Positions 18,971 through 27,166 of a DNA stretch of 64,000 bases are shown here, one piece after another. Every line of letters starts with the position of its first letter. Position 1 is the first letter of the stretch. Source of the stretch: CAZPZR01 sp964591105 (GTDB lineage Bacteria; Bacillota; Clostridia; Lachnospirales; Lachnospiraceae); the NCBI GenBank assembly GCA_964591105.1, contig CAZPZR010000002.1, forward strand, positions 1 to 64,000, given 5' to 3'. Both the position numbers and the translations under genes were made by a program. Under the pieces are notes generated by a model. That model searched no databases, was not told the origin of the DNA, and saw only the letters and a program-made list of their open reading frames with translations.

Positions 18971-19726
18971 ATGCAGGAAATTCTTAAAATAGAGAACTTG
19001 ATTCGAAATTATGAAAAGCCTTCCAGAGAAGAGAAAAAAGAAGAAATTCGAGTGCTGAAGGGATTAGATCTGACCGTGCGGGAAAAAGAATTTGTAGGTA
19101 TCATGGGAAAATCAGGTGGTGGAAAATCTACTCTTTTGCGTGTACTTGGTATGATCGACAGACCAACGGAAGGGACGATGTACTTCAAAGGGAAGGAAAT
19201 TAAGAACTTGTGGAACGATGAACTTTCTGATATTCGCAGAAGAGAAGTCGGGTTCGTATTTCAGGATTTTTACTTAATGGACAGTCTATCTGTGGATGAA
19301 AATATTATGCTTCCTATGATTCTGGATAAAGCGGAAGAAGAACAGTGCATGGAGCGTGCAAAAAAATATGAAAATTTATTTGAGATTGAACATTTATCGA
19401 AAAAAAATCCTTATGAATTGTCTGGTGGAGAGAAACAGCGCGTGGCAATCTGTCGTGCCCTTGTCAATGATCCGGACTTAATTCTGGCAGATGAGCCGAC
19501 AGGAAATCTGGATTCAAAATCTGGTGAGATTGTGGTACAGGCATTAGAAGATATCAATGAAAATCTGGGAAAGACCATCGTGATGGTTACACATGATCCA
19601 CAGGTGGCAAGCAGATGCAAGCGAATTGTATTTTTAAAGGATGGAAGAATTCTGAAAGATATTGAAAAGACAAATGGACAAGAAGCATTTTACCAGGAGA
19701 TTCTGGAAATGATGCGAGAATTATAG
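18971..19726 (+). CDS. ABC transporter ATP-binding protein (MacB/LolD-like)
   Basis: A 251-residue ATPase partner of the upstream FtsX permease. Walker A GKSGGGKST, the Q-loop FQDFYLMD, signature LSGGEKQRV, Walker B LILADEPTGNLDS and the switch His in VTHD are all intact. The residues between signature and Walker B match the subfamily that drives peptide export and resistance pumps. It starts 18 nt after the permease gene; the permease-first order is the less usual one. The next gene, galM, begins 11 nt later and may be co-transcribed although functionally unrelated. Confidence 0.93.
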   Translation: MQEILKIENLIRNYEKPSREEKKEEIRVLKGLDLTVREKEFVGIMGKSGGGKSTLLRVLGMIDRPTEGTMYFKGKEIKNLWNDELSDIRRREVGFVFQDFYLMDSLSVDENIMLPMILDKAEEEQCMERAKKYENLFEIEHLSKKNPYELSGGEKQRVAICRALVNDPDLILADEPTGNLDSKSGEIVVQALEDINENLGKTIVMVTHDPQVASRCKRIVFLKDGRILKDIEKTNGQEAFYQEILEMMREL

Positions 19727-19737
19727 GAGGAACGAAG

Positions 19738-20799
19738 ATGCAGAAGAGAGCATTTGGAAATTGTGGCAATCAAGAAGAAGCAACACTGTATAGTTTTGAA
19801 AACAAAAATGGTATGCGAATGGAAGTAATGGACTTTGGTGCAACTTTATATGCACTTTATGTGCCAGATGAAAATGGAGTTCTGCAGGATGTAGTGCTTG
19901 GATATGAAGATGCCAGTGTCTATGACAGTGGCAGAGGCACGCATTTTGGAGCGACCGTAGGAAGATGTGCGAATCGTACAGGCTATGCGACATTTACACT
20001 GAATGGAAAAACATATCATTTAAATAAAAACTGTGGAGAACATAACCTTCACAGCGGTCCGGATTCTTATAGTCTCCGCATGTGGACAGTGAAACAGGTG
20101 GCAGACAACAGCATCACATTTTCCCTCCATAGTCCAGATGGAGATCAGGGCTATCCAGGGGCGTTAGATGTAGATGTTACATATACTTTGACGGAGGAAA
20201 ATGCCGTGCAGCTTGACTACTGTGTGACAACAGATCAGGATACGCCAGTAAATATTACAAACCACAGTTATTTTAATCTGAATGGACACGATTCAGGAAA
20301 TATCTTGAATCATCAGCTGTGGGTTGGTGCAGATTATTATACAGGTACGGATGAAAATTCTATTACAACGGGTGAGTTGATACCAGTGGAAGGAACACCA
20401 ATGGATTTCCGTCAGAAGAAAGCGATTGGACAGGACGTAGAGGCAGATTATCAGGCTCTTCACTGGGCAGGCGGATACGACCATAACTGGTGTATTGATC
20501 GTTATGATGGACAGAAATTTGAAAATAGGGAAGTGCGAAAAGTAGCAGAACTTGAGGCCGACGCCAATCAAATCAAGATGGAAGTATATACAGATCTTCC
20601 GGGGGTACAGGTTTATATTTCTAACGCATTGACACAGGAACCTGGAAAGCGCGGAGCAGTGTATGCAAAGCGACAGGCAGTTTGCTTTGAAACACAGTAT
20701 TATCCAAATGCAATCAATCATGAACATTTTGAAGGACCTGTGTGCAAGGCAGGGGAATATTTGAAAACAAGAACAATATACAAATTTGTGTGCAGATAA
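19738..20799 (+). CDS. galM: Aldose 1-epimerase (galactose mutarotase)
   Basis: Interconverts alpha and beta anomers of galactose and other hexoses, feeding the Leloir pathway. The 353-residue protein has the family blocks GATVGRCANR, the catalytic His in NHSYFNLNG, and the catalytic Glu in CFETQYYPNA near the C-terminus. AGGAGG precedes the ATG. Beta-galactosidase (11.4-14.2 kb) releases beta-galactose, which this enzyme would convert, although the two are separated by the yitT and ABC genes. A strong terminator follows. Confidence 0.94.
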   Translation: MQKRAFGNCGNQEEATLYSFENKNGMRMEVMDFGATLYALYVPDENGVLQDVVLGYEDASVYDSGRGTHFGATVGRCANRTGYATFTLNGKTYHLNKNCGEHNLHSGPDSYSLRMWTVKQVADNSITFSLHSPDGDQGYPGALDVDVTYTLTEENAVQLDYCVTTDQDTPVNITNHSYFNLNGHDSGNILNHQLWVGADYYTGTDENSITTGELIPVEGTPMDFRQKKAIGQDVEADYQALHWAGGYDHNWCIDRYDGQKFENREVRKVAELEADANQIKMEVYTDLPGVQVYISNALTQEPGKRGAVYAKRQAVCFETQYYPNAINHEHFEGPVCKAGEYLKTRTIYKFVCR

Positions 20800-20806
20800 T
20801 ATGGAG

Positions 20807-20853
20807 AAAAAACTGCTGTCAGGTTGATGAAAGTACCTGACAGCAGTTTTTTT
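20807..20853. terminator. Bidirectional terminator between galM and the DUF134/NifX gene
   Basis: A stem of about 16 bp (about 20809-20824 with 20835-20850) has A-tracts on the left and T-tracts on the right. It ends 2 nt before the stop codon of the minus-strand gene and can serve both convergent genes. Confidence 0.85.
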
Positions 20854-20854
20854 A

Positions 20855-21631
20855 TTAATGACCACAATTGTGTGAACCACATCCATGACTGCCACAAGTG
20901 TGACCTTCTCCGTGTTCGTGATCGTGATGATTACATCTAACGTTTGGATTGTAATCCAATGTTCCGGCTAAGAAAGCATTAACGACCTGGTCAGCATCGC
21001 CAGAAACACCGCCATACCAACGAATTCCAGCAGCAGTCAATGCAGCCTGAGCACCGCCGCCAATACCGCCACAAATAAGAACATCTGCCTGCAAAGCGTT
21101 CAAAACACCTGCCAGTGCACCATGTCCACTACCGCTGGTATCTACAACTTCAGAAGAAAGAATTTTCCCATCTTCAACGTCATAAATTTTAAACTGCTGT
21201 GTGTGTCCGAAATGCTGAAAAATCTGTCCGTTTTCATAAGTAACTGCGATTCTCATATTAAAATCTCCTTTTGCTTTTTGATATTGCTTGTGATAGTGAT
21301 GTTTGAAACAGTTGCCGCGACCGCACTGGCTATCTCGTCCATCACAAAGTTGAAAATCTCCACCTTCGATTCGAATGGGATGACCATCAATAATACATTG
21401 TGCCAGCTTTTTGCGTGCATTTTCATAGATGCGTTGTACAGAGGTTCGAGCAACTTGCATAAAAGAACTACATTCTGCTTGAGTGAAACCTTCGTGGTCA
21501 ATGAGACGGATGGTTTCGTATTCGTCAATCGTCAGAATGATAGTTTCTTTTTCTGTTCGTTCCTGAACAGGTGCAAATTCCAAGATTTCTGGGAAATGGC
21601 ATACTTTTCTACATTTGGTTGGGCGTGGCAT
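20855..21631 (-). CDS. DUF134 DNA-binding domain fused to NifX/NifB-type iron-molybdenum cluster-binding domain
   Basis: A 258-residue fusion. Residues 1-100 or so are DUF134, with a helix-turn-helix-like segment (FTQAECSSFMQVARTSVQRIYENA) resembling the sigma-70 region 4 fold. A Cys/His-rich linker follows. From about residue 126 (MRIAVTYENG) it is a dinitrogenase iron-molybdenum cofactor-type domain with GGIGGGAQAALTAAGI. The tail is rich in His and Cys (HDHEHGEGHTCGSHGCGSHNCGH region) and could bind metal. Such fusions occur in Clostridia without nitrogenase, so a metal- or redox-responsive regulator is inferred, not shown. A strong ribosome-binding site in front of Met126 suggests a second, shorter product. 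Confidence 0.87.
   Translation of the reverse strand: MPRPTKCRKVCHFPEILEFAPVQERTEKETIILTIDEYETIRLIDHEGFTQAECSSFMQVARTSVQRIYENARKKLAQCIIDGHPIRIEGGDFQLCDGRDSQCGRGNCFKHHYHKQYQKAKGDFNMRIAVTYENGQIFQHFGHTQQFKIYDVEDGKILSSEVVDTSGSGHGALAGVLNALQADVLICGGIGGGAQAALTAAGIRWYGGVSGDADQVVNAFLAGTLDYNPNVRCNHHDHEHGEGHTCGSHGCGSHNCGH
21254..21271 (-). promoter_or_regulatory. Internal ribosome-binding site and start codon in the DUF134/NifX gene
   Basis: On the minus strand AAAGGAG (21265-21271) lies 8 nt before an in-frame ATG (21256-21254) exactly at the domain boundary. It could initiate a separate NifX-type protein of about 133 residues. Confidence 0.5.
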
Positions 21632-21666
21632 ATGTGTGCCTCCTATCCTTTGCTTAAGTTACCTAT

Positions 21667-21695
21667 ATTATAGAGTGGTTATGGACATAAGTCAA
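21667..21695 (-). promoter_or_regulatory. Promoter for the DUF134/NifX gene
   Basis: On the minus strand: TTGACT (21690-21695), a 17-nt spacer, consensus TATAAT (21667-21672). Confidence 0.8.
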
Positions 21696-21723
21696 TAACT
21701 GAGGGCTGTGAAAAAAACACGTA

Positions 21724-21753
21724 ACCAAAAGAAATTATTTTCTTTCTTTTGGT
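21724..21753. repeat. Stem-loop with 11-bp perfect arms in the divergent intergenic region
   Basis: Arms at 21724-21734 and 21743-21753 (ACCAAAAGAAA and its reverse complement) enclose an 8-nt loop. No T-run follows on either strand and no upstream gene needs stopping, so an operator is as likely as a terminator. The rest of the interval 21632-21929 holds only the two promoters. Confidence 0.4.
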
Positions 21754-21891
21754 CAATAACAAATTTAATGATGTTTTTTGTGTGAATAAAAAGGTTATAG
21801 TAGGTGTAATGTTACGAAAGAGCGAAAAGCAATTAATGATTGCTTGCTAGGGAAAAGAATTGGTGCTAACATAAAAGTATAAATATAACGG

Positions 21892-21897
21892 TATAAT
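21892..21897 (+). promoter_or_regulatory. -10 box upstream of the hybrid transporter cluster
   Basis: A consensus TATAAT 33 nt before the lipoprotein start, in a very AT-rich stretch. No recognisable -35 at 16-18 nt, so activation by a regulator is possible. Confidence 0.4.
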
Positions 21898-21929
21898 TAT
21901 TACACATACATGAGAGGTTGGTGAAGAAA

Positions 21930-24149
21930 ATGAAAAAGAGAAAAAATATAGTGAAAAAGTTGTTATTTTGTTTACTGCTAACGATGTATTGCTTATCTGT
22001 TTTTGGCTGTGAGAAAACGCGGAAAGAAGTGGAAAAGAAAAGTATTACAGAATATTATACAGGAGAACAATTAAAACTGCCACAAGATGCGAATTATATT
22101 TGCGATATTTATGAGAAAAGTGATTCCAATTATTTAGCAGTGACAGCATCAGCATCAGGTTTAATTTGGGAAACAGATGATGGTGGACAAAGCTGGGAGA
22201 AAGTGACAGAAAAACCTCAAGAAGTTTCCAAGTATTATTTGAATGAAGCTGCATTTGTGGATGATAATTCTGTGTTTTGCGTATTCTTTAATCAAAAAAC
22301 AGAAGACACAATAGAAGCGGAGTATTACTTGATTACTTTGAATGGAAAATGTGAAAAGGTTGAGCTATCAGGAATTGGAGCTGAAACTGATGCATTTTCG
22401 GATATACAAGTGAAGGATTCTCTTGTTTTTGGAAGAGATGAAGAAGGAAAAGCAGTGGCTTTTGACATTGAAAGCGGGAAAAAAGAGCATAGTTATTCTT
22501 GCGACATGTACACGAATCTTTATTTCTTCCAGGGAGATGCTATTGTTTTAGTAGGTCCAAATGGAGCTGAAACTTACGACGTGAAAAAAGAAAAGAGAGA
22601 AAAAGAGAACACATATGTTGAAGAACAGGTGTATTCTATCGCAAGAAAATCCTCTTCTTATCCAATGAAAGTTTTGGAGGAAAATGAAAAGATTTATTGC
22701 ATGTCATTAAAAGGTGTTTTTGAAATTGATCAAAAATCACAGAAAGTCACAACTCTCATGGAGGGAAGAGAACAAAGTTTTGGAAATATTAATACATGGT
22801 TATACAGTTTCCATGTGTGTTCTGATCAAAACATGATAGCGAGTATGACAACCATGGATGGGGAATGTGAATTATGGTTATATACTTATCAAAAAGAAGG
22901 AGTGGAACGAAAGGTCATTGCAAATGAAGTTTCTGTGTATTCTTTGGAGTATGATTCACGTCTTGAAGATGAGATTAATCAATACAATGCAAAAAAGGAC
23001 GATGGATATGTTGAATATTCCTATGGAACAAATGGAGCAGATTCAGTGACAAAATCAGATGCAATCAAGCAGCTTAATACAGAACTTCTTGCAGGAAAAG
23101 GACCGGATATTATTGTTTTGGATGGTCTTTCTGTGAATTCTTATATAGAAAAAGGTGTTTTAGCGGACTTGTCTGAACTTTTGTCTGATGATTATTTGGA
23201 AAATGTTTACCAGCCTTACAAGAATGAAAATAGTGTGTATGCAATTCCGCGCTATGTGAAATTAATGGGAATCATGGGAGAAGCAGAAGCGGTGGAATCA
23301 GCAGGACAGATTAGAACATTTGCTAATGAAATTGTAAAACTTTATAAAGATAATCCGGAAGAAACAATATTGGATCTTTATTATGACAGTTGCTATATGG
23401 ATGTACTGTATCAGAGCTATGGCAGTATGTTGCTTGACGATGGGAAAATATCTGAACAGGGATTGGAAGAATTTTACGAAAGCATTAAAAAGATACAAGA
23501 TGTAGTAATCAAACAATACGAAACTGTAAGTAGAGAAAAAAATGTGAAAAGTGATTTTGACTATTTATACACAGAATCTTGGGATTGGTCATGCCAGGCG
23601 GTAGCTGCCAAAGAAGCAAGGTTGACGGTAGGTGGGATTACAAATGTAAATGACTATGCAAAAGCACAAACATATTGTGAGGATAATTCAGAACTTTCAT
23701 GGGTTATTCAAACAGGAAAAGAAAGTGGTGATTATATTCCTGAACAGATTTTTGGAATAAATGTGAATAGTTCTAATATGGTAGGAGCAAAAGCATATCT
23801 TACATACATGCTGTCAGAAGAAGCTTATGATGAAAATGATGGTAACATGCCTGGATTTCCGATTAATAAACATGCATTAAAACATCAAATGGACAATGTG
23901 CAGGATTGGTCAGATGAATTCGTGGGAAATACGGGAAAGACAGTTTTATTGCCTGAAATTAAATTTGGAAAACAAGAAGAAAAAAGCTTGTTGAATACTC
24001 TGGAAGGACTGAATACCGTATCAGATTCGGATGCAACATTAAAAGAAATTATTATGGAGCAGGCAGAACGATATGTAAATGCAGAAGGAAGTATAGAGGA
24101 ATGTGTAAAAGAGGCAAAAGAAAAAGCGAATATATATCTGATGGAATAA
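21930..24149 (+). CDS. Lipoprotein: propeller-like N-terminal half plus extracellular solute-binding domain
   Basis: A 739-residue secreted lipoprotein. The signal peptide ends in lipobox LSVFGC (Cys27 or so). Residues 40-340 look like a beta-propeller: GLIWETDDGGQSWEKV resembles a BNR/sialidase-type Asp-box repeat. From about residue 350 the sequence is that of a family 1 (sugar-type) solute-binding protein, with LNTELLAGKGPDIIVLDG near residue 390 and a C-terminal GINVNSSNMVGAKAYLTYMLSEE-type region. ATG 21930 is preferred; GTG 21921 and TTG 21918 lie too close to the GAGAGG site. The permease gene overlaps its last 49 bases. The ligand is unknown. The fusion of a propeller to a binding protein is unusual. 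Confidence 0.78.
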   Translation: MKKRKNIVKKLLFCLLLTMYCLSVFGCEKTRKEVEKKSITEYYTGEQLKLPQDANYICDIYEKSDSNYLAVTASASGLIWETDDGGQSWEKVTEKPQEVSKYYLNEAAFVDDNSVFCVFFNQKTEDTIEAEYYLITLNGKCEKVELSGIGAETDAFSDIQVKDSLVFGRDEEGKAVAFDIESGKKEHSYSCDMYTNLYFFQGDAIVLVGPNGAETYDVKKEKREKENTYVEEQVYSIARKSSSYPMKVLEENEKIYCMSLKGVFEIDQKSQKVTTLMEGREQSFGNINTWLYSFHVCSDQNMIASMTTMDGECELWLYTYQKEGVERKVIANEVSVYSLEYDSRLEDEINQYNAKKDDGYVEYSYGTNGADSVTKSDAIKQLNTELLAGKGPDIIVLDGLSVNSYIEKGVLADLSELLSDDYLENVYQPYKNENSVYAIPRYVKLMGIMGEAEAVESAGQIRTFANEIVKLYKDNPEETILDLYYDSCYMDVLYQSYGSMLLDDGKISEQGLEEFYESIKKIQDVVIKQYETVSREKNVKSDFDYLYTESWDWSCQAVAAKEARLTVGGITNVNDYAKAQTYCEDNSELSWVIQTGKESGDYIPEQIFGINVNSSNMVGAKAYLTYMLSEEAYDENDGNMPGFPINKHALKHQMDNVQDWSDEFVGNTGKTVLLPEIKFGKQEEKSLLNTLEGLNTVSDSDATLKEIIMEQAERYVNAEGSIEECVKEAKEKANIYLME

Positions 24150-24961
24150 AAGGGCTTGGGTTTGTACTCCCAAGCCTAATGGGCGTTTTGATTTTTAGCG
24201 TGTTACCATTTGTGAATGTTATAAAACTTTCTTTTTCTAATTTATTTACAGGGGAGTGGGTAGGATTTAAGAATTATGAAATGGTAATGAATAACCATGC
24301 TTTTTGCTTGGCATTAAAAAATATGCTTGTGTTTCTGTGTTTGTGTGTTCCGCTGCTATGTGTGTTATCGTTCGGATTAGCTACTGGAATCAACAGCCTT
24401 ACAGAACATAAAAATTGGATGAAAACACTGTTTTTGACCCCGATGATCCTACCGGTGTGTGCGGTAGTTTTGCTAAGTAAAGTATTATTTGATGTGAATG
24501 GATTTTTAAATGAAATAATAGGAACAGAAATTGATTGGCTGAATAGCAGCCATGCAATTTTGGCGTTGGTGGCTCTGTACATATGGAAAAATCTTGGGTA
24601 TACGATGTTACTTTGGTGCGCATCGCTAGAGAGAATTCCAAAAGCAATTTATGAAGCATCTGCCCTGGATGGTGCAAGCAAGAGACAACAACTATGGTAT
24701 ATTACACTGCCTTGCGTGAAAACATCTGGATTTGTAATTGTGGTTATTTCAACCATCAATTCATTTAAGGTGTTTAGAGAATCTTATTTACTTGCTGGAA
24801 ATTATCCAAATGAAAGCATCTATATGACACAAAACATATTTAATAACTGGTTCGCAGATCTTGCAATTGATAAAATATCGGCAGGGGCCGTTATTATGGT
24901 TGGATTCATAGGATGTTTCGTTTTCCTGCTTGAACGATTGTGGCAAAGTGAGGAGAATTAA
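24101..24961 (+). CDS. Carbohydrate-type ABC importer permease, MalF-like
   Basis: A 286-residue permease with six hydrophobic helices. The cytoplasmic EAA loop is EASALDGASKRQQLWYITLP, the ATPase-docking motif of MalF/UgpA-type importers. The ATG at 24101 lies inside the end of the lipoprotein gene (49-nt overlap), with GAAGGAAG about 8 nt before it, so translation is probably coupled. The next permease starts 1 nt after its stop. No ATPase gene is found in the cluster; importers of this class often borrow a shared MsmK-type ATPase encoded elsewhere, and that is inferred here. Confidence 0.9.
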   Translation: MCKRGKRKSEYISDGIKGLGFVLPSLMGVLIFSVLPFVNVIKLSFSNLFTGEWVGFKNYEMVMNNHAFCLALKNMLVFLCLCVPLLCVLSFGLATGINSLTEHKNWMKTLFLTPMILPVCAVVLLSKVLFDVNGFLNEIIGTEIDWLNSSHAILALVALYIWKNLGYTMLLWCASLERIPKAIYEASALDGASKRQQLWYITLPCVKTSGFVIVVISTINSFKVFRESYLLAGNYPNESIYMTQNIFNNWFADLAIDKISAGAVIMVGFIGCFVFLLERLWQSEEN

Positions 24962-24962
24962 G

Positions 24963-25820
24963 ATGAAGAAAATTGAAAAAAAGGCGAGAGTAGTAGGAAT
25001 CAGCTTGTTACTCATGCTACTGTGTGGATTGCCAATTTTATTTTTGGTAGGTGGCTCACTAAAAGGAAATGATGAACTAAATTATCTATTGGCACCAATA
25101 TTAGTGTCTTCTGGTAACGAAATGCGTTGGACATTATTTCCACAATTCCCAACGTTGAGACATTATCTAGGGGTAATGTTTGATACACCAGAGTTTTGGG
25201 TATTGTTTTGGAATTCTGTGAAGATTGTGGGGATGGTATTAATCGGACAAGCGTGCGTTAGTATACCAGCAGCATGGGGACTTGCTAAATATAAGTTTCG
25301 TGGGAATCGATTGATATTTCGCATCTATATTTTACTGATGTTGTTACCATTTCAGGCAAAAATGTTATCCGAGTATCTAGTGTTAGATAAATTAAAACTG
25401 ATTAATACGCAATGGTCAGTGATATTGCCGGGAATATTTTCAACATTTCCAGTCTTTGTTATTTATCAATTTTTCCGTGGGATTCCGCAAGAAATATTAG
25501 AAAGTGCAAGGCTAGATGGAGCAAGTGAATGGAGTGTATTTTTGAAAATTGGAATTCCAATTGCGAAAAATGGGATTGTTGCAGCTGCAATCTTAAGCTT
25601 TATTGAATATTGGAACATGATAGAACAACCTTTGATTTTTATAAAAAATAAGCGAATATGGCCGCTTTCAATGTATATGCCGGAGATTAGCAAGACACAG
25701 ATAGGAAGTTCATTTGCGAAAATTGTTGTTACGACATTACCGTTGTTTATTCTTTTTTTGTTGGGGCAGGAGCAGATGCAACAGGGGATTGATATTATGG
25801 TTCATAAAGAAAAGGAGTAG
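24963..25820 (+). CDS. Carbohydrate-type ABC importer permease, MalG-like
   Basis: A 285-residue partner permease with six helices and the EAA loop ESARLDGASEWSVFLKIGIP. The ATG at 24963 is chosen because GAGGAG lies 8 nt upstream; an in-frame TTG at 24930 lies before that site. It follows the MalF-like gene by one base and precedes the HlyD-like gene by five. The C-terminal helix and VHKEKE tail are typical. Together with the lipoprotein and MalF-like gene it would make a complete importer except for the ATPase. Confidence 0.9.
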   Translation: MKKIEKKARVVGISLLLMLLCGLPILFLVGGSLKGNDELNYLLAPILVSSGNEMRWTLFPQFPTLRHYLGVMFDTPEFWVLFWNSVKIVGMVLIGQACVSIPAAWGLAKYKFRGNRLIFRIYILLMLLPFQAKMLSEYLVLDKLKLINTQWSVILPGIFSTFPVFVIYQFFRGIPQEILESARLDGASEWSVFLKIGIPIAKNGIVAAAILSFIEYWNMIEQPLIFIKNKRIWPLSMYMPEISKTQIGSSFAKIVVTTLPLFILFLLGQEQMQQGIDIMVHKEKE

Positions 25821-25825
25821 AACAG

Positions 25826-27166
25826 ATGAAAAAGAAAAAATGCATAAAATTAGGAGTGACACTGATTTTCGTGTTCATACTTTGCACTTTATTGTCCAGA
25901 GGACTTTATAATTCAACGATAGCGAATGTTACGGTAAGCAATGTGCAGACGTATACCATGGATCATAGTATGCAAATGGTTGCGAGATTATACGCAGTGA
26001 AGGAAAAGCCTATTTTGGTGAAAGAAGGAATGATTGTTACGGAATTGTACGTGACAGAGGGAGAACAAGTGGAGAAAGGGGATGCGCTTTTACGATTTGA
26101 TGTGGAGAAAGTCAAAGAACAAGTGGAGGAATATAAAAACGAAATTGCTGTCATAGAATTGCAGATAGAAGAAGCAAAGGAAACAGAAGCTGCACAGCAG
26201 AAAAGTAAACAGATTGAGCAAACATATGCAAAGAAAAATAAAGTACAGATTGAGAAAAAATATGAGGAGAATCTCTCAAAAGTAAAAGAAGAGTATGAAA
26301 ATGCAAAAGCAGAGTACGAAGCATATAAGAAAAATGAAATAGTTGAACAGGAAGAATTAAAGAGACTGAAAGAAGAGGTAGATGCAAAGCAAAAAGAATA
26401 TAAAGAGTTAAAAACTATGAAGAAGACAGAATTAACCGAAGCAGAAAAAGAAATGAAACTCAGCGAAATTCAAGATGCAACATCTACAAATGCAGAACAA
26501 TTATTGCTTCAAAAAAATAGTTTGATAAAAAAGAAAGGTAAATTAGAAAAGATATTAAATAAAAAAGGAAAAGTGATAGCAGAGTCTTCCGGTACAATTA
26601 CAGAAATCAATATCGGAGTAGGAGAAATGACAGCAGAGACAGCAGTAATGCTGATATCAGATAAGAAAAAAGGATATAAAGCGTCAATTCCAATAGACAA
26701 AAGTATGGAACAATACATTGATATTGAATCAAAAGTGAGTGTGACCGGAACAAAAAATGGAGAGAAAATACAATCAGAACACGCAAAAATATCCACAATA
26801 AAGAGCAATGAAGATGAGCTGGAAGCTGTACTCTTGATAAAGGATAAAAAATTTGAAATCGGAATGAATGTAACGATAGATATAGAATCTGATAGCATTG
26901 CTTATGATACATGCATTCCAATTCAAGCGGTTCATCAAGAAGGAGCAGATACCTATTTTATCTACACTTGCGAACGAAAAGATGGAATCCTCGGAGAAGA
27001 AGTATCTGTGAACAAAATTCCAATCGAAGTAGTAGACAAAGACAGTGCTTATGTGGCAGTGGAAGATGGAAGCTTGTCTACTGAACTTGAAATAATCTTG
27101 ACATCAGATCAGACAATTGATAAGGGAAGCACTGTGCGAATTCGAGGCGAGAGTTATGAAGAATAA
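25826..27166 (+). CDS. HlyD/MacA-like membrane fusion (adaptor) protein
   Basis: A 446-residue protein anchored by one N-terminal helix (residues 8-28). A lipoyl-type half motif (LYVTEGEQVEKGDALLRFD, about residues 75-93) leads into a long Glu/Lys-rich coiled coil (about 95-245), then the second lipoyl half (VIAESSGTITEINIGVGEM) and a beta-barrel region with the PIQAV motif. This is the adaptor layout of RND and MacAB pumps; in Gram-positives (YknX-type) it works with FtsX-type permeases. The strong AAGGAG site and 5-nt gap tie it to the importer genes, an unexpected partner. The next gene overlaps its end by 11 nt. Confidence 0.85.
   Translation: MKKKKCIKLGVTLIFVFILCTLLSRGLYNSTIANVTVSNVQTYTMDHSMQMVARLYAVKEKPILVKEGMIVTELYVTEGEQVEKGDALLRFDVEKVKEQVEEYKNEIAVIELQIEEAKETEAAQQKSKQIEQTYAKKNKVQIEKKYEENLSKVKEEYENAKAEYEAYKKNEIVEQEELKRLKEEVDAKQKEYKELKTMKKTELTEAEKEMKLSEIQDATSTNAEQLLLQKNSLIKKKGKLEKILNKKGKVIAESSGTITEINIGVGEMTAETAVMLISDKKKGYKASIPIDKSMEQYIDIESKVSVTGTKNGEKIQSEHAKISTIKSNEDELEAVLLIKDKKFEIGMNVTIDIESDSIAYDTCIPIQAVHQEGADTYFIYTCERKDGILGEEVSVNKIPIEVVDKDSAYVAVEDGSLSTELEIILTSDQTIDKGSTVRIRGESYEE

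Noticed and set aside
21724..21753. Stem-loop read as an intrinsic terminator
   Set aside because: No T-run follows on either strand and no transcript is expected to end there.
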